Shown: positions 9,105-17,677, counted from the stretch's first letter. The stretch is DNA of 64,000 bases from Marinobacter sp. ELB17 (GCF_000169375.1 NZ_AAXY01000021.1:1-64000); one strand, 5' to 3'. The notes: a model not told the origin generated them from the sequence alone. Translations and numbers: made by a program.

Positions 9105-9127
9105 TGCGCAGTATACAGAACTGCGCA
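9105..9127. promoter_or_regulatory. Operator-promoter of the AbiE-like pair
   Basis: TGCGCAG and CTGCGCA form a perfect 7-bp inverted repeat around a 9-bp spacer. The leftward promoter -10 box TATACT (9110-9115 on the opposite strand) lies inside it, about 30 bp before the GTG start of the antitoxin. A repressor bound here would block RNA polymerase, so this is the likely site for the Xre-type antitoxin. Confidence 0.6.
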
Positions 9128-9298
9128 GATTCCTGCACATTGTCAGGCATCCGTACCTACCTTAAAATTCCCATTGAGGCTACGGACGAGCATTTCTGGA
9201 AGCCTACTCAACAGATGAAACTACCGATTCCCAAAGTTGGATGTGTATTTCTCAACACTGGGAAGAGTAAAAGGCTCAGCGCTTTCACTGGTGCATAC

Positions 9299-9314
9299 TA
9301 GCCATATATGGCTA
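9299..9314. promoter_or_regulatory. Perfect 16-bp palindrome before the duplicated-domain gene
   Basis: TAGCCATATATGGCTA is a perfect palindrome. It ends 6 bp before a TATAAT box (9321-9326) and so lies between the -35 and -10 positions of the presumed promoter of the next gene, a classic place for a dimeric repressor site. Confidence 0.5.
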
Positions 9315-9391
9315 TACAAGTATAATTGCCATGAACGTAATGTGTGTCAACTTCTGACTTCATAATTTCACCCGTTAGGGCTGCTCTTACC

Positions 9392-10795
9392 ATGGATTTC
9401 ACTCAACCCCAAGCAACCCAGTCGATCTCCGGTTTTCCGGTGACCTTTCGAGAGGTTATTTTGCCGGGCAGAGCCCCTGTCTGGGTGCCCCGTGGCATAT
9501 CACGTCACCCTCTCGGCGCAAGCTGGCGCCTCTACGTGGTTCACGAGGGCGGCCTAATCACAACCAAGGTCGAAGACGACCCCTGCCCGCTTAGTTCTCT
9601 GTCCCGTGCGTTCGCGCTCCTGGTTGAATCACTAGAAGGCGTGGTGTCTCGCTTCGTTGTCGATAAGCGAAACCGAGGATTAGGTTTTGAGCGTGATCCA
9701 TTGATTGATACCGGCTATACCGGTGTTGTTCTCAGCCGCACATCCAAGCCTGCCGGTAAGCGAGTTGAGGTCAGTGCCATGCAAATGGTTAGGCTGCCGG
9801 ATGGACGAATTGACTCTCGGAATTTCTACGCAGGTAGCATAAAAGAAGAATCCGTAATGGATGATCCTGTTGGTCAATCCACAAGACTTCACGAGTTGAT
9901 CAGAAAGGCGGTGGCGGCACGCCGCTATTACAACCGCCAGCGCAGTCTTGGCGTTTACTCAACTGCAGCTTATAAATATCTCGAAGTGCCGGATGACATT
10001 CGACGGCAACACGTTGAGGCGCCTGATCTCGACATTGTTGCGATTATGGACTCGTTTATTGTTGTGCCGCGGGAGCGTCGGCCCAAAACAACATTCGGTG
10101 ACCCCGATGCCTTGGCCGCCAGGTTGCAAGCCAGAGATTTGACGGAGCCACACGCTGATGTTTGGCTTGAAGGCCGCAACGTCAAATTTTACAAACGCTT
10201 GGTAGAGGGCCGGACGTTCTTCATTCCAACCGGGCTATATCGGGCGCGAGGCGAATGGCGGGTTCGGGTTATTCATACGGAAGGCGTGTTCTCCGATTCG
10301 GTGCCTGACGCCGATTGTGAAGGATGCATGCTGACGGGGCTGCGCGAGGCTTGGACCTATCTGGTGTCCTTGTACCGTGAATATCCGGCGACAACTGGCC
10401 GAGATAAACCGGTTAAGCATCCTTTGCTCGACACCGGCATACCCGGATTTGTTGTGCAGCCGGCACAATGGGTTTCAGAAAAAACGGGCGACGTTTCTTG
10501 GTCATTCTCGTTAAAGGTGAACCAGCGCACCGAGTCTGTCCGAAACAAAACATTAACACTGAGCTACTTACGATTGGATAGGGTTACTGGAAAGGCGCTC
10601 AGTCACGGCTTGCGTCATGGGGCGGCCGTAATAGCCTACCGGGCCTACCTTTTGGGTCAGGGTGCATCGCTAGATCAGGCGTTCGTGGGAAAGGAAGCTG
10701 TTATTCCTGGCGAGTTTTGGCCAGCGGAGCCTGTGTGCACCATCACAGCTGCCGATCTTTTCTATTACGTAGATCAGCGGCCGCGGACTTTGTAG
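9392..10795 (+). CDS. Unknown protein with internal duplication, possibly AP2-like modules
   Basis: With the preferred ATG at 9392 the protein has 467 residues; the frame stays open to a GTG at 9344, but that would be almost leaderless after the TATAAT at 9321. The two halves repeat each other. VWVPRGISRHPLGASWRLYV in the first half matches FFIPTGLYRARGEWRVRVIH in the second, and PLIDTGYTGVVL matches PLLDTGIPGFVV. Each half ends with an Ala/Arg/Tyr-rich helix (AVAARRYYNRQRS; AVIAYRAYLLG). A three-stranded sheet with WRxxV followed by an Ala-rich helix resembles the AP2/integrase-type DNA-binding fold, but that is a guess from pattern only. No catalytic motif, signal peptide or membrane segment is visible. 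Confidence 0.7.
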   Translation: MDFTQPQATQSISGFPVTFREVILPGRAPVWVPRGISRHPLGASWRLYVVHEGGLITTKVEDDPCPLSSLSRAFALLVESLEGVVSRFVVDKRNRGLGFERDPLIDTGYTGVVLSRTSKPAGKRVEVSAMQMVRLPDGRIDSRNFYAGSIKEESVMDDPVGQSTRLHELIRKAVAARRYYNRQRSLGVYSTAAYKYLEVPDDIRRQHVEAPDLDIVAIMDSFIVVPRERRPKTTFGDPDALAARLQARDLTEPHADVWLEGRNVKFYKRLVEGRTFFIPTGLYRARGEWRVRVIHTEGVFSDSVPDADCEGCMLTGLREAWTYLVSLYREYPATTGRDKPVKHPLLDTGIPGFVVQPAQWVSEKTGDVSWSFSLKVNQRTESVRNKTLTLSYLRLDRVTGKALSHGLRHGAAVIAYRAYLLGQGASLDQAFVGKEAVIPGEFWPAEPVCTITAADLFYYVDQRPRTL

Positions 10796-10877
10796 CTCGG
10801 AACGGCGAATCGAACTTCAAACCCGTTATAATGGTCAAATATGACGAGTTATAAGCAATTAAAGGGCGCAAAATTCT

Positions 10878-11069
10878 ATGACTGGCAGAAAGTTTACGGA
10901 ATTTCACAAGCTGGTTCGCGAAAAGGGTTGGACGCTGGTAGAAATCGGGGAGCGCTGGGGTGTCAGCAAACGGCAAATGAGTCGGGTTGCCGGTAGTTCG
11001 TCACAGCGTGATATTGATGCTGCAACGGGGTTGCCTTACAAAACGAAGACTCTTGAAAAGGAAGTTTGA
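10878..11069 (+). CDS. Small HTH protein
   Basis: This 63-residue protein is dominated by one helix-turn-helix: FHKLVREKGWTLVEIGERWG followed by VSKRQMSRVAG, the pattern of small Xre/plasmid-type regulators. A TATAAT at 10827-10832 provides a promoter. Its stop overlaps the start of the next gene by 4 bp (10066-type ATGA arrangement at 11066-11069), so it is co-transcribed and probably co-regulated with the two small membrane proteins that follow. Confidence 0.65.
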   Translation: MTGRKFTEFHKLVREKGWTLVEIGERWGVSKRQMSRVAGSSSQRDIDAATGLPYKTKTLEKEV

Positions 11070-11443
11070 TGCTTATTGTTGCAAGCGATTCTTTTTGGCA
11101 TGAAATGGTAAAACTCGGCGCTGGCGTAGACACCAGCAATATTGTTATTGGTGTTGCTCTAATGGCAGCACTGGTCATGATACCAAGCTACCTCGGGTCA
11201 CTGAAACCGTCCGAAAGCTCCGTTGAGGCTCTTGAGAGTTGGACTATTGGCTTTGGGGTTTTCACCGGCTTGGTGGCGCTTTTTGTTGGCTATTTAGCAT
11301 ACGGTACAATCACAAAGGCCATGCTGTTTTCAGGGAGTGGCTTGGAAGTTGCGGTTTGGGTCAGTCTTTATGCTGCGGGGATCACTTCATTGCTTGTCTG
11401 CAAGCTTTCAATGCACTTATGGGAAAAGGCGACTTTAATATGA
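11066..11443 (+). CDS. Small membrane protein, unknown
   Basis: This 125-residue protein has three hydrophobic spans at about residues 28-47 (NIVIGVALMAALVMIPSYLG), 70-93 and 105-123, with short polar loops. No family was recognised. It starts with an ATG overlapping the stop of the HTH gene and ends with ATGA overlapping the next gene, so it is the middle gene of a tight three-gene operon. Confidence 0.6.
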   Translation: MMLIVASDSFWHEMVKLGAGVDTSNIVIGVALMAALVMIPSYLGSLKPSESSVEALESWTIGFGVFTGLVALFVGYLAYGTITKAMLFSGSGLEVAVWVSLYAAGITSLLVCKLSMHLWEKATLI

Positions 11444-11850
11444 GTGTCAGCGAGCGGATTGGCATTACGATTACTATTTTTATTGCGGCAGTGTTTGCCT
11501 ATGCTACCTTTCCGGCCTTCCAATTACTGCTCATGCCAGGCGCTGATCCACTCTGGGAGCCGTTAGTATCGACGCAGGTTACGGTCGGCATCATTACGGG
11601 CGTAATCGTGCTGGGGGTGCTGCGGGCTTTGGTTGGCCATGTTAAAACTGCAAGGGTATCGGGCAGTCCCCTTATACCCACTGTGGTTTGGGCTGTGGGC
11701 TTTGCTGTCATCGCAAGCCTGGCATCCCTGTTGATCGCGTACTGGTCGTTCAATGTGACTGCCGAGGTTCTGATGAGCCTGGGAATTGAGTCGTCTGTAG
11801 CCTTCGTGATCGGCGTTCTGGTGGCTATCGTCGTTTTAAAGATTTTGTGA
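11440..11850 (+). CDS. Small four-span membrane protein, unknown
   Basis: Starting at the ATG that overlaps the preceding stop (ATGA, 11440-11443), this gives 136 residues with four hydrophobic spans (IGITITIFIAAVFAYATF, VTVGIITGVIVLGVLRALVG, a third around residues 82-104, and a final one at the C-terminus). The frame extends upstream to 11239 but that region overlaps the previous gene and is not needed. Together with its neighbour it may form a two-subunit membrane complex; function unknown. Confidence 0.6.
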   Translation: MSVSERIGITITIFIAAVFAYATFPAFQLLLMPGADPLWEPLVSTQVTVGIITGVIVLGVLRALVGHVKTARVSGSPLIPTVVWAVGFAVIASLASLLIAYWSFNVTAEVLMSLGIESSVAFVIGVLVAIVVLKIL

Positions 11851-11865
11851 AAAGCGAGGATTGTC

Positions 11866-12378
11866 GTGGCCGTTGTTAAGCGTAGAGGCGTAGCGGCGGC
11901 AAATCCCGTTAAGCCACTTCCTGCCCGCCAGCCCACACTCCACGACGATCTGGTTCAGCGTGCTGGCCGGTGGCTTAAGGGTTCGTGTGGCTGTAGTGCA
12001 GTCGCAACAGAACTTCGAGCGTTTACCGCCAGCGGTGAAAGTCCAGACGCCCTTGGTTGGCGGTCGAATTATTCCATTCTCGTTGAGTGCAAGGCATCCC
12101 GCAGCGACTTTTTGGCAGACCGTAATAAGCCTTTCCGGTTGGACCCTGATTTGGGTATGGGTATTTATCGGTTTTACCTGTGCCTTCCTGGCGTTATAGG
12201 AGTGGCTGACCTTCCAGATGGCTGGGGACTGTTATACGCCGAGGGTGAAAAAATCCGACGTATCGCTGGGCCCAAAGGCAATTCGTGGGGCCATGATGAC
12301 AACAAGGCGTTCATTAACCCCCGAAATTCAGACGCTGAAATCACTATGTTGGTGAGCGTCATGCGGAGGCTGAGATAA
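11866..12378 (+). CDS. PD-(D/E)XK-like nuclease-fold protein (MmcB-like)
   Basis: This 170-residue protein starts at a GTG preceded by GAGGA. The core SPDALGWRSNYSILVECKAS followed by RSDFLADR has the D-x(n)-ECK arrangement of restriction-endonuclease-like folds, and ECKASRSDFLAD closely resembles the EVKxSRxDFLxD signature of MmcB-type DNA repair nucleases. The remainder (GMGIYRFYLCLPGVIG, LPDGWGLLYAEG) looks like the later strands of the same fold. It follows the small membrane-protein operon by 15 bp. Its last 51 bp overlap a convergent gene. Nuclease fold is likely; the biological role (repair or DNA processing of the element) is inference. Confidence 0.65.
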   Translation: MAVVKRRGVAAANPVKPLPARQPTLHDDLVQRAGRWLKGSCGCSAVATELRAFTASGESPDALGWRSNYSILVECKASRSDFLADRNKPFRLDPDLGMGIYRFYLCLPGVIGVADLPDGWGLLYAEGEKIRRIAGPKGNSWGHDDNKAFINPRNSDAEITMLVSVMRRLR

Positions 12379-13173
12379 CGCTACGATCTCAGCACCGTAA
12401 GTATGGTTTCCGATTTGGATTAGGGAGTGTTTCATCAACATTCGATGAATGGTGTTGTTTAAACTTTTAGTACCGGCTGTTCCCAAGGCTAAATCTGATC
12501 GCTCTTGGTAAAGAGAAACCTCGTACAGAGCAACGCCAATACGGGATCGGTCGGGACTGGGCCACTCATCTCCGCTGCTGAAATAATCGATCTGACTTTG
12601 AAGGTCTGACAGAATAACTCTGGCACCGTGTGGCAGGTTGCTGTCAGCCAGAGCAATACCTAAACATCCGGCACACTGATCGAATACAGCGTCCATCAAT
12701 TGTGCGGAAATTGCCTTCTTTGCTGGTTCATCATCAGAGCTTTGTTTTAGTGCGCGCTTTAATAGAAATCCCTTGGAGTCGCCGCTTCTAAGCATTCCTT
12801 GCACATTGCTTTCAATTGGCCTTAAGAAACGATCAGGCATAGTCTCGCTAATCAATTTTTTTACTTCCGGCGATTCAGACGTTGTGAGTGAGGCTCTCAA
12901 ACTTCCGAGTTCATCTATACTGTCGAGGACGAGAGCCCACCATGCTACATCGCGGTCCATAGTAGAATCTTCTGAGGGCATCTCGTTCAATAGTTTCCGG
13001 GCAGAAAAAATAATTTTGGAAGAACTTAGTTCCACTTTTTCAACCCGGCTACGCAAATACGCTGCCGGCTTTCTTATTGTTAGCTGCTCCATTGCTAGGA
13101 AGGCTATGCGCAATGTGATGCGCGCGCCCTCTGACAATGAGGTCATCTGGGATCGAGTTCCGGTAAAACTCAT
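12328..13173 (-). CDS. Hypothetical helical protein
   Basis: The ATG at 13173 is preferred because AGAAGGA lies 9 bp upstream; the frame extends to 13212. The 281-residue product is mostly helical, with LSEGARITLRIAFLAMEQL near the N-terminus, ISAQLMDAVFDQCAGCLGIAL in the middle and a His-rich tail (PPHDAHQHSD). No signal peptide and no known family were recognised. Its 3' end overlaps the nuclease gene on the other strand by 51 bp. Confidence 0.6.
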   Translation of the reverse strand: MSFTGTRSQMTSLSEGARITLRIAFLAMEQLTIRKPAAYLRSRVEKVELSSSKIIFSARKLLNEMPSEDSTMDRDVAWWALVLDSIDELGSLRASLTTSESPEVKKLISETMPDRFLRPIESNVQGMLRSGDSKGFLLKRALKQSSDDEPAKKAISAQLMDAVFDQCAGCLGIALADSNLPHGARVILSDLQSQIDYFSSGDEWPSPDRSRIGVALYEVSLYQERSDLALGTAGTKSLNNTIHRMLMKHSLIQIGNHTYGAEIVALSQPPHDAHQHSDFSV

Positions 13174-13348
13174 CTGCCAAAATCCTTCTGCTTGTGGGTT
13201 GCTATTATGCAAACCGTATCAGCACTCAAGGCATAATGGTAGACCACTAAAGCTAACACGAAGTTAGCTTTTCGATACTTTTCGGGTTTTATTAGGGCTT
13301 ATTAACGATTTTATAAACCAAAAATTTTGAAAGCTCCCCACCTCAGGT

Positions 13349-13453
13349 CTATGTGGATGGTCCTAATCTGAAATCTTCGTCATCATCCGCTAACGTGTCT
13401 TTTAGGACTTCAGTTTCCAAGCCGTGACAGCTCGGGCTTCCGACTTCGGCCAT
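13349..13453 (-). CDS. Possible 34-residue microprotein
   Basis: An ATG at 13453 is preceded by a strong AGAAGGGG ribosome binding site and opens a 34-residue frame starting MAEVGSPSCHGLE and ending in an acidic tail (ADDDEDFRLGPST). It lies between a hypothetical gene and a decayed gene, and may be the surviving end of an older gene. Ribosome-binding-site quality is the main evidence. Confidence 0.35.
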   Translation of the reverse strand: MAEVGSPSCHGLETEVLKDTLADDDEDFRLGPST

Positions 13454-13530
13454 GATCACCCCTTCTATTTTTATTCAACCGGTCAATGATGCTTCGGGGT
13501 TTCTTTTCGAAAACGCCGCTAGTTGAGAGC

Positions 13531-13980
13531 TTATGACACCACCAGCGGCTGCTTGTCGGTAGCCAGGAAGTCGCGGGTTGATTTCCACCGAACCATCAAC
13601 AGATTGTTAGGGTTGTCTTGTAACGGGTAGCGTCCTGCTCACGGTGCAATTCCTTGCCATCACGTGCCGCGCTTGCACTTTTTTGATTTAAATCCACGGT
13701 TACCGATACCTTGGACCTTCCGTTGCATTCTGTGGACTTTTTACGATTACTGCGGTTCCTATCAACGCCCAATAATTTGGTCGAACCTCTTTAACTACTG
13801 AAGCTCTGCCTAGCACCGACATAGGCAAACCTGCCATGCTATTAGTCTCCATATTCCCTGTCGGAATAAATGCCATGATGGCCGTGGGTTGACCGTGCAT
13901 AGTGCTACGCAGGCAATTTGGGCTTCATCAATCGGGGTGCTATAAATTCGTGAGCCATACCGCGATTCCTTAAAAAGCAT
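13531..13980 (-). pseudogene. Decayed gene with three frame changes
   Basis: Reading leftwards from an ATG at 13980, coding-looking sequence jumps frame three times: MLFKESRYGSRIYSTPIDEA then VALCTVNP; then IMAFIPTGNMETNSMAGLPM and VVKEVRPNYWALIGTAVIVK; then VTVDLNQKSASAARDGKE; then NNLLMVRWKSTRDFLATDKQ ending PLVVS at a TAA (13531-13533). The total span is 450 bp, an exact multiple of three, so the indels cancel. The product would have been about 149 residues; its family is not recognised. Either a genuine pseudogene or a run of base-calling indels explains this. Confidence 0.5.
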
Positions 13981-14069
13981 AGGTCTAGAAAATGACCGGC
14001 CCAGACCTTCTTTATTGTCATATCAAAGGTTGCTCAGCACACTTATTATCCTTTGTTGTTGAAACGGTG

Positions 14070-15842
14070 TCAGCCAATTCTGAGAAACGTAAGGTCTTCG
14101 TCAAACTGATCGTCAATGCCAACTTCACCCTTTGGTTGATCGTCGCTAACTACGGGCGTGTCGGCCAAAGGTTCTGGCTCAAGTTCGGGCTTATTTACTG
14201 GAGATTGAATTAAAATCTGCTCCCAGGTGGCCAATATTAGCTCTGCATCCTTTGGAGATAACCTGTCCATTGCCGCCAGCATCTCCCGGCCCCAAGCTTT
14301 TGTAAGCTCTGGGTGGCTCTCGATGCCTCGACGAATAAGTTCACTGTCGCCGGCCACCACCCACTGATCAAATGAGCAAGCGTCATTCTGACCGCACTGG
14401 ATGCTCGGATCGGCGCCAGCAGCCACAAGGGCAACTACCACCTTACGGTCGGCTTGGCCGTTGGAATAAGATAATGACGCATTGAACAGTGCTGTGTTTC
14501 CGGTTTGGTCACGGGCGTCAATATGGATAACGGCTTGTAGCTTTTTCTCAAAAGGCTTGGAAAAGGTTGGGTTAATCGAGATCAGCTTTTGAAGTGCGGC
14601 TTCTGAACTGTTCACTCGGCTTAATTTGGTTTGCCACACGCCATCCCGTTCCTCATGGCTCTTAACCATACCGGTAATGTGGTAAGTGTCGCCTTCAAAC
14701 ATGGTGCGCTTGCCAGAATTGAACCAGATCATCTTGGCTTGGCTGGCGGTGTCTTTAAGAATGGTCATATCAGACGTGCCAAAATCGTTTTCCAGCACAA
14801 TGATTTTTTCAACCTTGGCACTCAGGGTGAGCTTTTCATCGCAATTGCCGAGCTTCATGCTTACAACTGGATTGGCTTTTTTCTTCTGCAGGTCTGCCTG
14901 GTCGTTGTGCCAGACGGCCACAGCCGAGGACAGGAAGCCGGTCATCTTAAATGGCACGTCGCCACGCATGGCGATAGCTTGCAGGTTGCTCCGGAATAGA
15001 CTGCCTTTAACATCGTAGTTATCACTGCATAGCCAATCGCTGATCTCTTTTGCCGCGGCCTTGTCTTTTTCTTCGACAAGATTTATGTAGATTTTGGGAT
15101 TGGTTAAGAGCTGCTGCACCATGTCTACGCTACTGTTGCCAAAATCACCGGCCGCTTCCCGGCTGATCCAGTGGCCGTCTTTGCGTACGACTGCTAGCCC
15201 AGCGGCCAGGACAGATTCAACGTCAAAATTACGGGAGCGCCCTGAACTGGTGGGGCCAATGTCACCCTCATCGTTATAAAATTCGTCAGACAGCTCGCAC
15301 CACCGGGTTGCAAGTGATACAAGCTGATCGGGAGTCTTGTGACCGCTGAAGTCGGCAACACACGTTGATCCCACTTGAATGCGCTCGCCCGGGTTATCCG
15401 TCTTCTCAAACAGAAATGTCGTGTTTCGTGCGCGCTTCACGCTGCAGTGGTCGCAGTTCGGTGGACAGGTTTGCAGTTCCTTCAGGAGTACAGGGTCATT
15501 CTCGACAGCCCGGCTCGCCCCGAACCCTCGTACAACGTTTGCACCGTCTTCGTGATCGATCTTGGCAAAGAAGTTCCAGCCGGGGATAACCGGAGCGCCG
15601 CCCGTCACTGTTAATGGGAACATTTTTAGCCTGCCGCCAATCATTCCATACTCGCCTGCGGCGATGACGAAATAAGGTTCTCCTAGTTCCAAACCAAAGG
15701 CTGGCATGCCGATGGATTCCGCACGCTTACTAAGCTGCTGCAACTTTTTCATGGCCAAGTCTATGCGAATGTCCGCTATCCGAAACGTGCGAGTCGTGTA
15801 GCCATGCTCTGCTTGGGTCTCGGTTATCTGCTGTGCTGACAT
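14070..15842 (-). CDS. Zinc-ribbon / OB-fold / ankyrin protein, unknown role
   Basis: This 590-residue protein has three recognisable parts. Around residues 130-170 a Cys cluster (CPPNCDHCSVKRARNTTFLF, then GSTCVADFSG) looks like a zinc-binding module of the kind seen in some phage and plasmid proteins. Residues about 325-420 (KLTLSAKVEKIIVLENDFG, later YHITGMVKSHEERDGVWQTK) look like an OB-fold nucleic-acid-binding domain. Residues about 455-530 are ankyrin-like (TGNTALFNASLS, VVALVAAGADPS). The tail is acidic and Pro-rich. A single-strand nucleic-acid-binding role in DNA processing is plausible but inferred. It is divergently transcribed from the 16008 gene. Confidence 0.75.
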   Translation of the reverse strand: MSAQQITETQAEHGYTTRTFRIADIRIDLAMKKLQQLSKRAESIGMPAFGLELGEPYFVIAAGEYGMIGGRLKMFPLTVTGGAPVIPGWNFFAKIDHEDGANVVRGFGASRAVENDPVLLKELQTCPPNCDHCSVKRARNTTFLFEKTDNPGERIQVGSTCVADFSGHKTPDQLVSLATRWCELSDEFYNDEGDIGPTSSGRSRNFDVESVLAAGLAVVRKDGHWISREAAGDFGNSSVDMVQQLLTNPKIYINLVEEKDKAAAKEISDWLCSDNYDVKGSLFRSNLQAIAMRGDVPFKMTGFLSSAVAVWHNDQADLQKKKANPVVSMKLGNCDEKLTLSAKVEKIIVLENDFGTSDMTILKDTASQAKMIWFNSGKRTMFEGDTYHITGMVKSHEERDGVWQTKLSRVNSSEAALQKLISINPTFSKPFEKKLQAVIHIDARDQTGNTALFNASLSYSNGQADRKVVVALVAAGADPSIQCGQNDACSFDQWVVAGDSELIRRGIESHPELTKAWGREMLAAMDRLSPKDAELILATWEQILIQSPVNKPELEPEPLADTPVVSDDQPKGEVGIDDQFDEDLTFLRIG

Positions 15843-15915
15843 AGCTCACTCCGACGCACGCCCAATAAACACGGGCTGTTCTGAAAAAAATAACCGAAAA
15901 GGTTCATAATTTGAG

Positions 15916-15934
15916 ACTATACTATGTCATGCGA
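15916..15934. promoter_or_regulatory. Divergent promoter element with TCGCAT motif
   Basis: ACTATACTATGTCATGCGAT lies between two divergent genes. Read leftwards it is ATCGCATGACATAGTATAGT, with a TCGCATGA word just upstream of TAGTAT. Similar words precede the pilL, traP and trbB-like genes, so a shared regulator is possible. Confidence 0.35.
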
Positions 15935-16007
15935 TGTTGGGCAGCGATTCCGGCCAAAGTTGTTCACTTTGGTTGTCAGTATTCGCCTGTTTTAGTCAGT
16001 TTTTGAA

Positions 16008-16355
16008 ATGAGTGTTCAGATGCACCAAACACGGCAATGGAAAAATATCGTCATAACGAAAATTCAGGCCTTTCGGCGCCAGGGTTTCCGAGTCACCGTG
16101 ACGGCCAGTCCCGCGAGTGTTGTTGTCATTGAAGATGATCGCGGCAAGTATCTAACGCTGACCTACTCAGATGCTGCGGCGTTTATCGCCGTTTCAAGAG
16201 AGTTGTCAAAAATTCATGCCTTAACCCTGGCTGACGCCTACCGACTGCAGGGTGTCCGAGCGTTACAGGTGCACCTGCAAATGCTTATTCCGCTTGATCA
16301 ATGCCTGAATCCTGAGGGCATTGACAGGGTTAAGCTAGGGAGGAAATCACGTTGA
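16008..16355 (+). CDS. Hypothetical protein
   Basis: This 115-residue basic protein has the pattern of a small alpha/beta domain (QGFRVTVTASPASVVVIEDD then KYLTLTYSDAAAFIAVSREL). No family recognised. Its TGA overlaps the TTG start of the next gene (TTGA, 16352-16355), so the two form an operon that runs from the divergent promoter near 15.9 kb. Confidence 0.6.
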   Translation: MSVQMHQTRQWKNIVITKIQAFRRQGFRVTVTASPASVVVIEDDRGKYLTLTYSDAAAFIAVSRELSKIHALTLADAYRLQGVRALQVHLQMLIPLDQCLNPEGIDRVKLGRKSR

Positions 16356-17677
16356 TTGGACCCATCATTTTCCTTGGGTCAACTGCTCGTGAAGCTCTAT
16401 ACCGGTTGCGAAACGAGATTCAGGCCAGTCAGTCGCGCGCAGAGTTGGCTGTTTCAATCAAAAAACTGGTCGCCATCACACAGGTTATTAAGGTTGGGCT
16501 AGGCAACTTCTCACTTCACCAGCCATTCGATAAGGCTTGGTCGGTAAAACTGGTTCAGTCATCCTCAATTTTTATTCTTAACGACTTCCTTTGTTCTTCA
16601 CAAGCACAGCTAAAGTCAGAGTCACCAGGCACCCTTGAGTTCGCGGAATGGCGTGATCGTTGTATAGAGTTCACCACTCATCTTGAAAGCCTACTTGTGG
16701 CAGTGGTCACGAGCGTTCGTCATAAAACCTTGCGCGAATGGATTTCTGATGTTCGGGCTGAAAGTGCCTTTGCCAACTCTGTTGATCCGTCTTTGTGCAG
16801 CGCTGACCGAGAGGAATTTTACGACTTCAATGACGCGACCATCGCGAAAGAGTTGGGCAGCTTACTTGGGCAGCAATACAGCCTGACAGAATTGTGGCTA
16901 GAAACGGCCCTGTCTTACTATCGAGGCCAATACCCGGCACGAAAGGCTGAAGTGGTATCACTTGGCTTGGATTTAGCAACACTGTATACGGCACAGATAA
17001 AGCACGCATCAAAAGCACTCCATAATCACTCTCGCTCGATCAGCGCATTGGACGAAAGCTCCGATGCCATGCAAAACCACGAACTTAGTGAATTTATAGC
17101 GGCGGCGTTTGCGCAATGGATAAGTGCTGGGCATTTCGTATTTTCAAGCGACCGGAAGCGTCGATACAGCGCTCCAAATTTTTGGAAGGCCATCTTGGAA
17201 GCCAGTGGTACTCAGGTGTTGTGTACCCCCCATTTACCCAATGAAAGCTGTACCAAAACGTGTTTTGGAGTACCGCTATCACCACTATCACTTGCACAGG
17301 TACTCACCAACCAAACAGCCTACGCTGTGCCAGAGAAACCGTTACCAGATTATCGAACCATCACCCGGTACATCGTTTGCCAGACTTTAGATGGGCTTGT
17401 CGATTTGACGACCGATCCTAGTCTAGAAGTTAATGCGCTGCTGGTTTGCCCTGCGGACAAAGGCTGGATAGTCATTATGAAGAATGAAGATGAAAATTGG
17501 TGCGTTGGGTTCGCTGGGGGTACAACTGTTTCTGGCCAATGTAAGCCTTACAATATTATTGCTGATACGTTTATACCTGATCAACCTGCCCAATATCTGG
17601 GCATATTAACCAATGTCACGTCCTCGGGGGCGCTTTACGACCAGCTGCTCGATATGGCTGATACCGTGGCTGTGTGA
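16352..17677 (+). CDS. Hypothetical protein, 441 residues
   Basis: The TTG start is supported by a strong AGGGAGGA eight bases upstream and by the TTGA overlap with the preceding stop. The product is helical in its first 250 residues (LYRLRNEIQASQSRAELAVS, LEFAEWRDRCIEFTTHLESL) and has a smaller alpha/beta C-terminus (GWIVIMKNEDENWCVGFAGG). There is no signal peptide, membrane span or nucleotide-binding motif. Function unknown. It ends about 30 bp before a convergent gene. Confidence 0.62.
   Translation: MIGPIIFLGSTAREALYRLRNEIQASQSRAELAVSIKKLVAITQVIKVGLGNFSLHQPFDKAWSVKLVQSSSIFILNDFLCSSQAQLKSESPGTLEFAEWRDRCIEFTTHLESLLVAVVTSVRHKTLREWISDVRAESAFANSVDPSLCSADREEFYDFNDATIAKELGSLLGQQYSLTELWLETALSYYRGQYPARKAEVVSLGLDLATLYTAQIKHASKALHNHSRSISALDESSDAMQNHELSEFIAAAFAQWISAGHFVFSSDRKRRYSAPNFWKAILEASGTQVLCTPHLPNESCTKTCFGVPLSPLSLAQVLTNQTAYAVPEKPLPDYRTITRYIVCQTLDGLVDLTTDPSLEVNALLVCPADKGWIVIMKNEDENWCVGFAGGTTVSGQCKPYNIIADTFIPDQPAQYLGILTNVTSSGALYDQLLDMADTVAV

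Noticed and set aside
9344..9391. GTG start extending the duplicated-domain gene by 16 residues
   Set aside because: It falls about 11 bp after the expected transcription start and lacks a Shine-Dalgarno; the ATG at 9392 is preferred.
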